The position numbers were made by a program, and so were the translations under genes. From CAIZQW01 sp942493055 (GTDB lineage: Bacteria > Verrucomicrobiota > Kiritimatiellia > RFP12 > UBA1067), in the NCBI GenBank assembly GCA_942493055.1, contig OW818680.1, positions 5,332,001 to 5,396,000 on the forward strand: a stretch of DNA of 64,000 nucleotides. The letters are read 5' to 3'. The notes under the pieces are model-generated. The model was not told where the DNA came from, ran no database searches, and saw nothing but the letters and a program-made list of their open reading frames with translations. This document shows positions 1 through 7,677 of this stretch, in pieces (position 1 is the first letter of the stretch; every line of letters begins with the position of its first letter).

Positions 1-1517
1 CCGGTTGAAAACTGGTGCGGCGCGGCATACGTTGCAGTGTCGTTAAAGGACTCACGCTTAAAGACAATGACATCCGCAAAGGCGCCGACACGCAGGATGC
101 CCCGGTCGCGGATGCCAAAGGCTGAAGCCGGCAGACTGGTCATGCGCCGGATGGTCTCTTCAATGGACAACCCGAGCTTGCCTGTCAGCACGGAGATAAA
201 CCTGGGCATGGTGCCGTAGGCGCGCGGATGGGGGTGGTCTTCGCCCAGGACGCCCCAGGGCGCGCGCAGCGAGGCGTCGCTGCCCGGCATGATCCAGGGT
301 TCCGAGAGGATGCGGAGCATGTTCGCTTCGCACATGCCGAAGAAGAATGCGCCGGTTCGCGTCTCGTCCAGTTCGATGATGCGGCAGAGGGTTTGGCCAA
401 TGGTTAAGCCGAACTGCTGTGCAGCCTCCGTCAGGGTCTTGCCGCTGACGGCGCGCACCTCTGGCGTCCAGCCGCCGCCAATCATGACCGTGGACCAATC
501 GCGCGTCCGGGCATCGAGTTCCTCCTCGATGCGTCTGCGGGTCGCGGGGGTGCGTAAATTCGCGAGGATGACATCGCGTCCGCCCGCGGACGACCATTCC
601 GGCAGGACGATGTCAAGGTCGGTCCCGCTGGCCACATACGGATAGCGGTCCGCATGGACGCACAACCCGTTTTGACGGGCCTGGTTGAGCGTGGCGAGCA
701 AGGTGTCGATTTTTTGCCAGTTGTTCGCACCGGAGGTCTTCAGATGCGAAATCTGCGCATGAATCCCCGTGGTCTCCACCAGCCGGAGAACTTCGTCGAC
801 AGACTCCAGCAACGTGTCGCCTTCGTTGCGGATATGGGAGGCGTACATGCCCCCTGCCTGGGCCGCGGTATGGGCGAGCGCCTCGATTTCAAGCGAAGTG
901 GCGAATTTTCCAGGCTGGTAGAGCAACCCTGTCGAGAGGCCCCAGCCACCCTCAGCCAGCGCCTGTTCCAGACGGCGCTGGAGCTCCTTGATCTCATCAG
1001 CGGTCGCCTCGCGAGGGTCATACCCCATGACACCGGCGCGAAGCGTGTTGTGGCCGATGAACTGGACCGTGTTGATGGCCGGGGCCACTTCGTCAAAGAG
1101 TTCACGGTATTCCGCTACGGTCGACCACGTCGGCCCTGCCTTCTGCTCCTCGGCCCCCGCAGCATGGCGCTTGGCTTTCGGATAGAATCGCGCGGCCCAG
1201 TCTGAGGGCAGCCGTGCTTTGTCCAGGCGCGGCGCGCTCGAGCCGCCGCACTGCCCGTTGACTTCAGTCGTGATCCCTTGAGTCAGCTTGCTGGGCGCGT
1301 CAGGTTCGATGAGCAGGTAGGTGTCGGAATGCGCATGCGCATCGATGAACCCCGGCGTGACGAGCTGACCTCTCGCATCAAGGGTTACGGCTGCTTGCGC
1401 AGACGAAAGGTCGCCCAGCGCAACGATCCGCTCGCCGGAAAGGGCGATATCCATGATGCGAGCGGGTGAACCGGTTCCGTCAATGACGTGTCCGTTCTGA
1501 ATAATGAAATCGTACAT
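1..1517 (-). CDS. N-acyl-D-amino-acid deacylase (D-aminoacylase), partial, runs off left edge
   Basis: Metal-dependent amidohydrolase, most like D-aminoacylase, which hydrolyses N-acyl-D-amino acids. About 505 codons are present and the C-terminus lies beyond the window edge, so there is no stop here. It starts at ATG 1517. The composite-domain start MYDFIIQNGHVIDGTG is followed by the metal-binding segment GFIDAHAHSD (His61, His63, Asp65). Downstream are the family motifs GHNTLR, SHLKTSG and a DRYPYVASGTD stretch. The start lies 10 nt after the stop of the DUF493 gene, so the two form an operon. Seen: motifs and linkage. Known: this motif set is typical of the D-aminoacylase/dihydroorotase-like branch. 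Substrate is inferred; other N-acyl-D-amino acids or dipeptides are possible. Confidence 0.85.
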   Translation of the reverse strand, partial: MYDFIIQNGHVIDGTGSPARIMDIALSGERIVALGDLSSAQAAVTLDARGQLVTPGFIDAHAHSDTYLLIEPDAPSKLTQGITTEVNGQCGGSSAPRLDKARLPSDWAARFYPKAKRHAAGAEEQKAGPTWSTVAEYRELFDEVAPAINTVQFIGHNTLRAGVMGYDPREATADEIKELQRRLEQALAEGGWGLSTGLLYQPGKFATSLEIEALAHTAAQAGGMYASHIRNEGDTLLESVDEVLRLVETTGIHAQISHLKTSGANNWQKIDTLLATLNQARQNGLCVHADRYPYVASGTDLDIVLPEWSSAGGRDVILANLRTPATRRRIEEELDARTRDWSTVMIGGGWTPEVRAVSGKTLTEAAQQFGLTIGQTLCRIIELDETRTGAFFFGMCEANMLRILSEPWIMPGSDASLRAPWGVLGEDHPHPRAYGTMPRFISVLTGKLGLSIEETIRRMTSLPASAFGIRDRGILRVGAFADVIVFKRESFNDTATYAAPHQFST

Positions 1518-1527
1518 AACATCCTTG

Positions 1528-1815
1528 TTACAAGACCATTCGAACACCAGCCACTTGTTTAATGACCGTGGCAAACGCTTCCATTTCCGTGCGGCTCTGC
1601 ATCGTGATCGACACCGCAAAGGCGGTGTAATGTCCAGCGGAAGAGGCCCGAGCAGCCACCAAGGGGGCAGTCACGTCAAAGGGTTTGACCGCATCCAGGA
1701 GCGCCTGTTCCGCCTGCGCTTCCGTATCCGTGATAATTCGAAAATGAAAAAGCGCCGGATATTCTACCTCCCCTTGCAACTGGGGTTCCTGGCGTGTATC
1801 GCGTTGTTTTATCAT
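1528..1815 (-). CDS. DUF493 (YbeD-like) small protein
   Basis: A 95-residue protein with the DUF493/YbeD pattern: a FHFRIITD strand, a central AARASSAGHYTAFAVSITM segment, and the C-terminal ending GVRMVL. The fold is a small ACT-like alpha/beta sandwich; the molecular role of the family is unknown. The frame stays open upstream to an ATG at 1884. I prefer ATG 1815 because a TCGACA-17-TATAGT promoter ends exactly 7 nt before it, which would give a leaderless transcript, and because conserved sequence begins only after this Met. It is first in an operon with the D-aminoacylase gene. Confidence 0.7.
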   Translation of the reverse strand: MIKQRDTRQEPQLQGEVEYPALFHFRIITDTEAQAEQALLDAVKPFDVTAPLVAARASSAGHYTAFAVSITMQSRTEMEAFATVIKQVAGVRMVL

Positions 1816-1822
1816 GCGCAAA

Positions 1823-1851
1823 ACTATAGCATGCCTGCGGCTCACTGTCGA
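1823..1851 (-). promoter_or_regulatory. Sigma-70-type promoter for DUF493-aminoacylase operon
   Basis: On the minus strand TCGACA (1851-1846) is separated by 17 nt from TATAGT (1828-1823). The predicted start of transcription falls on or next to ATG 1815, so the message would be leaderless. Confidence 0.5.
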
Positions 1852-1916
1852 GTCAGGGTTGCGCAGCGCCACCCCCATTGTCAATTCATTCCATAGAAAT
1901 TAAATTTTCTAGGGGA

Positions 1917-1945
1917 TTGACGAAACATCGAAAAGGGGATATACT
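1917..1945 (+). promoter_or_regulatory. Sigma-70-type promoter
   Basis: TTGACG (1917-1922), 17 nt, TATACT (1940-1945): close to consensus at ideal spacing. It points at the oxidoreductase gene and leaves a leader of about 54 nt containing its Shine-Dalgarno site. Confidence 0.75.
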
Positions 1946-2005
1946 GAAATCTGTTGGTGAGAGTAGCTTTTTTTGGCTATTTTTTTGTTAGAGATGGAGG
2001 TTAGT

Positions 2006-3070
2006 ATGATTCAAACAACTCGCCCGCCTATTCGCGTAGGTATTGTTGGCCTCGGACGAGCTGGTCTGGAGACCCACTGTGCGGAGCTTGATCAATATCC
2101 GCACTTGTTTAAAATTATGGCTGTATGCGATCCCGTTAAAGAGCGTCGGGATCTGTTGCTGCCGCGTTATCCGGAGTGTCGTTCCTACAGAAGGATCGAG
2201 GATATCCTCGCAGACCAGGATGTCGAACTGGTTGATATTGCAACGCGTTCCGATGAGCACGTGACGCATGCTATGCAGTCTTTGAAGACGAACAAGTGGG
2301 TCCATGTGGAACGTCCGTTCTGCTGTGACCATGAAGAGGCCTTGATGTTGCGCGCTGCCGCGATCAAGTCCGGCAACCGGTTGCTGGTTCGTCATAATTA
2401 TCGTTATGAACCCGAGTTTTTGCTGGCACGCGAGATGATGCAGAACCCGTTGCTGGGGGAGATTTATGACATCAAGATGCGGCGCGGCGTCTATGAACGT
2501 AAGGACGACTGGCAGACTGTGAAGCGCTGTGGCGGTGGTGCGGCCTTGCTGCACGGGACGGCTTTCCTGGATCAGGCGCTTGAATTGCTCAATACGCCGC
2601 CGGTGAAGGTCTGGTCTGACTTTAAACGTGTCGCCTCTGTCGGGGACGCTGAAGATTACTTCCGCATCATTTTGCGCAACTTGGGCGGTCTGACCGTGGA
2701 CCTTGAGATATCGGGCGGACGCATGAACGAGGAGCCGCTCTTTGTGATTACAGGGACGCGCGGCGAGTTCAGGCTGATGCCCGGGGCTGCTGAAGGCCGC
2801 ATCCGGTATCTGGATCCGAATGAGAAGCAGGACCGTCGCCGTTCGAGCGTGCGGACGCCCCCCTTGAACAGCCAGGTGGAACCCGAACATTTCAAGTGGC
2901 TCGAGAAAACAGTCGCGTTAAAGCCTGCCGCGGATGCCGGTCTGACAATCATTTGGGAACAGGTCTATAATGTGATCCGTGAAAATAAACCCTTCCCGAT
3001 TCCCCTGGATAATGCCATCGAAGTGCTGCGCATTATCTCGCTGGTCAAAAAAGAAAGTCTGTTTGCGTAA
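2006..3070 (+). CDS. Gfo/Idh/MocA-family oxidoreductase
   Basis: NAD(P)-dependent sugar or cyclitol oxidoreductase family, 354 residues. Start ATG 2006 follows GGAGG at 1996-2000; an in-frame codon at 1973 has no such site. The N-terminal Rossmann fold opens with RVGIVGLGRAG, followed by a C-terminal alpha/beta domain. The usual EKP motif, whose lysine is catalytic or cofactor-contacting in the family, reads ERP here (Glu102-Arg103-Pro104), so activity may be altered. The ktrB-like gene begins 35 nt downstream, so they may be co-transcribed from the promoter at 1917-1945. The substrate cannot be read from the sequence. Confidence 0.85.
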   Translation: MIQTTRPPIRVGIVGLGRAGLETHCAELDQYPHLFKIMAVCDPVKERRDLLLPRYPECRSYRRIEDILADQDVELVDIATRSDEHVTHAMQSLKTNKWVHVERPFCCDHEEALMLRAAAIKSGNRLLVRHNYRYEPEFLLAREMMQNPLLGEIYDIKMRRGVYERKDDWQTVKRCGGGAALLHGTAFLDQALELLNTPPVKVWSDFKRVASVGDAEDYFRIILRNLGGLTVDLEISGGRMNEEPLFVITGTRGEFRLMPGAAEGRIRYLDPNEKQDRRRSSVRTPPLNSQVEPEHFKWLEKTVALKPAADAGLTIIWEQVYNVIRENKPFPIPLDNAIEVLRIISLVKKESLFA

Positions 3071-3105
3071 GGGCGAGATCTCAAGCTTCTTGCTGTTGCG
3101 CCGAT

Positions 3106-4491
3106 ATGAACAAGTCTGTTAAAAAGATATCCTTGTGGGGGTGGATCACGCCGCACTCATTGATTGCGTGGAGCTTTCTGGCGCTCATTACCATTGGGTC
3201 TATCCTCTTGTGGTTGCCCATCTCGAGTGTGAACGGGAAGTATCTGAACCCTGTTTCAGCAATCTTTACAGCCACCAGCGCAACCTGCGTGACCGGTTTG
3301 ACCGTGATTGACGTCGGCACGGAACTGACCTTTTTCGGGCAGTTGGTTGTCCTGGGGTTGATCCAACTCGGCGGCTTGAGCGTCATGACGCTGAGCACCT
3401 TCCTGCTGGTCCTGATCGGACGACGCTTGGGCATGCAGAGCGAATTCGCCTTGATGGATGCCTACGGTGTTGAAGAGGTGAACGGCCTGCACGCGCTGTT
3501 GAAGTGGGCCATTGGCATGACCTTCTTGTTTGAGGGGATCGGCTGTGTCTTGCTCTGTTGGCGCTATCATGTCAACGACCCGTCAATCAGCAGCATGCGA
3601 GCTTGGTATTATGCCGCTTTCCACTCCATTAGCGCCTTCTGTAATGCCGGCTTTTCGCTGCACAGTAATAATTTGATGGGGTTCCAGAAAGATTTGTGGT
3701 TTCTGAACACGATCAATGTGCTGGTCGTTGTGGGCGGACTTGGCTTCTTGCCCCTGTATAATCTGGTGACGATCCGTTTCTGGAAACGCGATTTGCGCAA
3801 GCGTGGACGGATCGCGCTGCATACCAAGATTGTCCTCCGCGCCACGGCAATCCTCATCATCGCCGGGACCGCGCTTCTGCTGGCTCAGGAATGGGACAAC
3901 TCGCTTAAGTCGTTACCGCTGTCAGAAAAAGTCAATTGTGCGCTCTTCCATTCGATCACGCCGCGTACGGCTGGCTTTAATGTGCTGCCGATGTCAAGTC
4001 TGAGCGAGGGCGCGCGCTATGTCACCGGAATCCTGATGTTCATCGGTGGCTCGCCAGGATCTGCCGCAGGCGGTATTAAGACAACAACGATCGTGGTGCT
4101 GCTCTGTACGGTCATCGCGATGTGTAAACGCCGGACCGAGACAAGTCTCTTTTCGCGGACCATATCGAACCTGATCGTGCGTGAGGCCCTGGTCATCTTC
4201 TTTGTTGTGCAAGTCCTGATATTGCTGGCCTTTGGCCTCTTGCTCCAGACGGAAGCCTTAGCAGGAAAGACACCGGAGGCCTCCAAACTCCTGTTTGAGA
4301 CGATCTCCGCCTTTTCAACCGTCGGACTCTCCATCGACCAGACACCCAGCCTGAGCGAACTGGGCCGGTGTGTGATCATCTTCAGTATGTATCTGGGCCG
4401 GCTCGGCACAGTCGCGATTGCGCTCTTCATCGGACGCGAAGGCGATGCGATACGTATACGCTATGCCGAGGAAGAAGTCGTGGTCGGCTAA
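3106..4491 (+). CDS. ktrB: TrkH/KtrB-type potassium uptake channel subunit
   Basis: Polytopic inner-membrane K+ translocating subunit of 461 residues. The four pore-loop repeats of the superfamily can be seen: TSATCVTGLTV, SISAFCNAGFSL, SITPRTAGFNV and SAFSTVGLSI, each with the filter glycine. The family normally works with a cytosolic RCK/TrkA_N subunit (KtrA or TrkA). None is encoded next to it or elsewhere in this window, so the partner must be elsewhere or absent. It lies 35 nt after the oxidoreductase. A second, ATP-driven K+ system (Kdp) is encoded at 21-29 kb. Confidence 0.9.
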   Translation: MNKSVKKISLWGWITPHSLIAWSFLALITIGSILLWLPISSVNGKYLNPVSAIFTATSATCVTGLTVIDVGTELTFFGQLVVLGLIQLGGLSVMTLSTFLLVLIGRRLGMQSEFALMDAYGVEEVNGLHALLKWAIGMTFLFEGIGCVLLCWRYHVNDPSISSMRAWYYAAFHSISAFCNAGFSLHSNNLMGFQKDLWFLNTINVLVVVGGLGFLPLYNLVTIRFWKRDLRKRGRIALHTKIVLRATAILIIAGTALLLAQEWDNSLKSLPLSEKVNCALFHSITPRTAGFNVLPMSSLSEGARYVTGILMFIGGSPGSAAGGIKTTTIVVLLCTVIAMCKRRTETSLFSRTISNLIVREALVIFFVVQVLILLAFGLLLQTEALAGKTPEASKLLFETISAFSTVGLSIDQTPSLSELGRCVIIFSMYLGRLGTVAIALFIGREGDAIRIRYAEEEVVVG

Positions 4492-4530
4492 TACCCTCCT
4501 TTATTTTTTTAATATTATTCATACGCGCCC

Positions 4531-4559
4531 TTGACTCTTTCGAGTAAAAAGGCTAATAT
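4531..4559 (+). promoter_or_regulatory. Promoter of the tRNA operon
   Basis: TTGACT (4531-4536), 17 nt, TAATAT (4554-4559). The predicted start near 4566 lies a few bases before the mature tRNA-Gly 5' end. Confidence 0.7.
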
Positions 4560-4573
4560 ACGGCCTCTTTTTC

Positions 4574-4647
4574 GCGGGCGTAGCTCAATGGCAGAGCTCC
4601 AGCCTTCCAAGCTGGCTACGAGGGTTCGATTCCCTTCACCCGCTCCA
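4574..4647 (+). tRNA. tRNA-Gly(TCC)
   Basis: The cloverleaf can be drawn by eye: anticodon stem CCAGC/GCTGG around loop CTTCCAA gives anticodon TCC. The T-arm is GGG-TTCGATT-CCC, the discriminator base is T, and CCA is encoded. The acceptor stem has one oddity: C6 faces A67. All other acceptor pairs are standard. First of two tRNAs under one promoter. Confidence 0.95.
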
Positions 4648-4652
4648 TCCTT

Positions 4653-4738
4653 GCCAGGGTGGCGAAATGGCAGACGCAGCAGACTCAAAATCTGCCGCCC
4701 GAGAGGGTGTGAGGGTTCGACTCCCTCTCCTGGCACCA
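4653..4738 (+). tRNA. tRNA-Leu(CAA)
   Basis: Class II tRNA of 86 nt with a long variable arm. The acceptor stem GCCAGGG pairs with TCCTGGC. The anticodon loop CTCAAAA in stem GCAGA/TCTGC gives CAA. CCA is encoded. It follows tRNA-Gly by 5 nt and is followed by a terminator. Confidence 0.95.
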
Positions 4739-4743
4739 TCATC

Positions 4744-4771
4744 AAAACACCTATTTTATGGGTGTTTTTTT
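4744..4771 (+). terminator. Rho-independent terminator of tRNA operon
   Basis: AAAACACC (4744-4751) pairs with GGTGTTTT (4761-4768), followed by further T residues. The flanking A-tract makes it usable in the opposite direction for the minus-strand protease gene. Confidence 0.8.
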
Positions 4772-4800
4772 GTTTTCTCCAACGCGCCCTTACAGATCGT

Positions 4801-5268
4801 CTACGCCGATGCCGCCTCTGCTAAGGCGAGCTTGATGATATGGGGGAGCACCGCGGCTATTTCGGGGGAGAGTTCCATCCCCGGCTCGAGGGTGGCGGGC
4901 TGAACGCCCAGCACGATGACACTTTGAGGGGCGCAGCCGAGTTGCTCGGCCATGTGCAGGCTGTCGGCTAACCCGAATTCATGCAGTGACAGCGAGCCCT
5001 CTTGTGCGATCAGCTCGCTGGCCTTGCAGCGGTAGATGGTTCCCGGCGGCCCGTTGCCGGACGCTGCATCAATCACAACGACCTTGGCCCGTCCGGCAAG
5101 GTGGTCCACAAGGTCTGCCCCTGACGTTCCGCCGTCAAGGACTTCCACGCCTGGCGGCAATGCCCGCTCGGCCAGACAGCGCACCGCGTGAATGCCGACG
5201 CCCTCATCGCTCAGCAGGAGATTGCCGATCCCCAAGATTAGCACGCTGGCTGGTTGGACATTTGTCAT
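4801..5268 (-). CDS. [NiFe]-hydrogenase maturation endopeptidase (HyaD/HybD/HoxW type)
   Basis: About 155 residues. This cytosolic protease removes the C-terminal peptide of the hydrogenase large subunit after nickel insertion. The N-terminal GIGNLLLSDEGVG motif carries the nickel-sensing Glu/Asp positions, and the DGGTSG and VVIDAASG segments follow as in the family. Start ATG 5268 is preferred because AAGGA sits 6 nt upstream; the in-frame ATG at 5274 overlaps that site. It is downstream of the hydrogenase genes on the same strand but separated by a strong terminator, so it may depend on read-through or its own promoter. Its presumed substrate is the 19-residue tail of the large subunit at 7678-9123. 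Confidence 0.9.
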   Translation of the reverse strand: MTNVQPASVLILGIGNLLLSDEGVGIHAVRCLAERALPPGVEVLDGGTSGADLVDHLAGRAKVVVIDAASGNGPPGTIYRCKASELIAQEGSLSLHEFGLADSLHMAEQLGCAPQSVIVLGVQPATLEPGMELSPEIAAVLPHIIKLALAEAASA

Positions 5269-5326
5269 ACGCATTCCTTTTCAAAGCATTATCGTAGCAT
5301 ATTCCTCAGGTGTTTGGGTAGCCCCT

Positions 5327-5371
5327 AAAAATGAAAAAGCCGGCGATCCGTCCATGACGGACCGCCGGCTT
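5327..5371 (-). terminator. Strong rho-independent terminator, minus strand
   Basis: AAGCCGGCG/CGCCGGCTT plus TCCGTC/GACGGA with one A-C mismatch and a CAT loop form a 15-pair hairpin at 5337-5371. On the minus strand it is followed by TTTTTCATTTTT. It ends the operon after the repeat-protein gene and separates it from the protease gene. Confidence 0.85.
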
Positions 5372-5385
5372 GACCCACACCCCTC

Positions 5386-7644
5386 TTAATATTTTCGGGT
5401 TACAGGCATCTCATCTGTCATGCCGCTACACGTTGCACGCACGCGGCTGGGAAGATAACGGGATGACCGCGTGACGTGCAGTTCCCAGCTTCGGTCATTC
5501 TTGACGACGCAGGAACCGACTTTCGCGCCAGCCTGATCCGTCACCACGACCGTCTGCCCGGCAGGTCCTTTGCCCTTAACCCTCAGCTCTTGGTTGCCAC
5601 TTTCCCATAAGGCGGAGGTTATGTCCAAGACCGTTCCCGCACTAGACTTGTAGGTTGCGGTCACGGTGGCTGCACTGCTAGACATGGTCAGCGTGGTCGA
5701 GGATGCGGTCACGTTCGCGATGAGCGCGGTATTGCCGATCCACCGGTCAAAGACCATGCCCGACGGTGCGGCGTCGGCCCGGATGTTCACCACGGCTCCG
5801 GATGCGTAAGACCCGTCGCCGCTGCCGCTACCCACAGCCAGTTCGAAGAGGACCGGACGCACCGTGATCGCCACGGTCGCGGTATTGCCGCTGACTTTCC
5901 CGTCGTTGGCCTTGTAGGCGAAGCTGTCAGCCCCGCTGTATCCGGCCGTCGGCGTGTAGGTGAACGAGCCGTTGGCGTTGAGCGCCAGCGTCCCGTGCGC
6001 CGGGCCGCTCACCCGGACCGAGGTGAGCGCGTTGCCGTCCGCGTCCGTGTCATTGGCCAGGACGCCCGGGGCGGCCACGTTCAGTGCGGCGCCCGCGGCG
6101 GTCGAGTAGCTATCACCCGCAGCCACCGGTGCGCGGTTCTGCTGCGCCGCGACGGTGATCGTCACGGTCACGGTATTGCCGCTGACCTTCCCGTCGTTGG
6201 CTTTGTATTTGAAGCTGTCAACCCCGCTGTATCTGGACGTCGGCTTGTACGTGAACGAGCCGTTGGCTTTGAGCGTCAGCGTCCCGTGCGCCGGGCCGCT
6301 CACCCGGACGGCGGTGAGCGCGTTGCCGTCGGCGTCCGTGTCATTGGCCAGCACGCCCGGGGCGGCCACGTTCAGTGCGGCGCCCGCGGCGGTCGAGTAG
6401 CTATCACCCGCAGCCACCGGCGCGCGGTTGGACTGCGGAGCGACCGTGATCGCCACGGTCGCGGTGTTGCCGCTCACCTGCCCGTCGTTGGCTTTGTAGG
6501 CGAAGCTGTCGGCCCCGCTGTATCCGGCCGTCGGCGTGTAGGTGAACGAGCCGTTGGCGTTGAGCGTCAGCGTCCCGTGCGCAGGGTCGCTCACCCGGAC
6601 CGCGGTGAGCGCGTTGCCGTCGGCGTCCGTGTCATTGGCCAGCACGCCCGGGGCGGCCACGTTCAGGGCTGCGCCTGCGGCGGTCGAGTAGCTCTCGCCC
6701 GCAGCCACCGGCGCGCGGTTGGCCGGCGGCGGAGGAGGGGGCGGAGGCGGCGTGACCCCGGTCAAAGACGCGATACGGAAGCCAACGAATTCATTTTCCA
6801 GGGCTGGGCTCTGGCTGTCGCGGTAACTGGCGTGAAGCAGGAGTGCGTAGTCGTCATAAGATCCGCCCCTCAAGCCGCGATCGCCATCGATCTCCGCCTC
6901 GTTCCATTCCCAGAGGTTGCCGGCCTGGTCGCGCGTCCCGTAGTATCCCTGACTCGCCGGGTAGGCGCCCGCGGGGGTGACCGCATTGGCGACTCGGTCG
7001 TAGTTGGCCGCATTGTCGCTGCTGTTGGGCAGCACCGCCAGGGGCGGTGTGTCGCTGCGGGTCGGGAAGGCCCAGTAAAAGGCACTCCCTCCCTGGTAGT
7101 ACGCGGCCTTATACCACTCGTTTTCACTGGGTAAAAAGACCATCGCCCCCGTGTTGCGGTTATTCACGCTGCTCTCCCCGGAGAAGGTGTAGGCGCCGGA
7201 CTCCGTAGAGGCGGCTCCCTGAGCACCTCGGGGTTGCCCGTTATTTAACCAGTTGGCGAACCGCAGGGCGTCGTACCAGCTCACCCAGGCGACCGAACGT
7301 GTTCCGTCCGTCGCTGCGTAGCTGTAACTCCCTGAACTTCCTGAGCGCACTATTCCCATGTTGGGGTTGTAGAGCGCGTGGGGGTCAACGGCCGCGACCG
7401 CATTCAGGAAATCCGCGTACTCGGCACGCGTGACCTCGTTAGACCCGATCTGAAAGGCGTAGTTCACCGCCCCGAATCCCGTTGCTGGATCGTTGGCGTT
7501 CCCCGCATGTCCCACGGGTAGCAGCACAGGCGTTGCGGCCCACGCGAACCCCGCCATCAGGGTCAGCAGCGCCGATAGCCCTAAGGAGAGCAGCGAGCTT
7601 ACACCCGACCGGCTTTTCATCACTCGTTTTGTATTACAGTTCAT
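5386..7644 (-). CDS. Exported FGE-sulfatase-domain protein with three cadherin-like repeats
   Basis: About 752 residues. A Sec signal peptide (hydrophobic run ending GFAWA) precedes an FGE-sulfatase/SUMF1-like domain (roughly residues 40-295) with the family features NEVTRAEYADFLN, SWYDALRFANWLN, GNLWEWNEAEIDG and RGGSY. A nine-proline linker leads to three nearly identical repeats of about 96 residues (NRAPVAAG...VLANDTDADGNALT...ANDG) of the bacterial cadherin-like/Big type. An InlB-B-like module and a C-terminal domain follow. FGE-fold proteins of this surface type often do not make formylglycine; a structural or binding role is likelier. It sits 24 nt after the hydrogenase large-subunit gene. 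ATG 7644 is preferred over 7653, which overlaps the ribosome site. Confidence 0.8.
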   Translation of the reverse strand: MNCNTKRVMKSRSGVSSLLSLGLSALLTLMAGFAWAATPVLLPVGHAGNANDPATGFGAVNYAFQIGSNEVTRAEYADFLNAVAAVDPHALYNPNMGIVRSGSSGSYSYAATDGTRSVAWVSWYDALRFANWLNNGQPRGAQGAASTESGAYTFSGESSVNNRNTGAMVFLPSENEWYKAAYYQGGSAFYWAFPTRSDTPPLAVLPNSSDNAANYDRVANAVTPAGAYPASQGYYGTRDQAGNLWEWNEAEIDGDRGLRGGSYDDYALLLHASYRDSQSPALENEFVGFRIASLTGVTPPPPPPPPPANRAPVAAGESYSTAAGAALNVAAPGVLANDTDADGNALTAVRVSDPAHGTLTLNANGSFTYTPTAGYSGADSFAYKANDGQVSGNTATVAITVAPQSNRAPVAAGDSYSTAAGAALNVAAPGVLANDTDADGNALTAVRVSGPAHGTLTLKANGSFTYKPTSRYSGVDSFKYKANDGKVSGNTVTVTITVAAQQNRAPVAAGDSYSTAAGAALNVAAPGVLANDTDADGNALTSVRVSGPAHGTLALNANGSFTYTPTAGYSGADSFAYKANDGKVSGNTATVAITVRPVLFELAVGSGSGDGSYASGAVVNIRADAAPSGMVFDRWIGNTALIANVTASSTTLTMSSSAATVTATYKSSAGTVLDITSALWESGNQELRVKGKGPAGQTVVVTDQAGAKVGSCVVKNDRSWELHVTRSSRYLPSRVRATCSGMTDEMPVTRKY
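5862..6722 (-). repeat. Three tandem ~290-bp coding repeats
   Basis: The three cadherin-like modules of the preceding gene are almost identical at DNA level, each beginning with the codons for NRAPVAAG. The high identity implies recent duplication or gene conversion, and copy number may vary between strains. Confidence 0.85.
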
Positions 7645-7677
7645 AGTTGTCATCCTCGCATTGTTGTCTCGGTTGAT

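Noticed and set aside
5995..7134. 379-codon plus-strand open frame
   Set aside because: It is antisense to the cadherin-like repeats, Arg/Gly/Val-rich, and itself only mirrors their periodicity. The minus-strand frame has signal peptide and domains.
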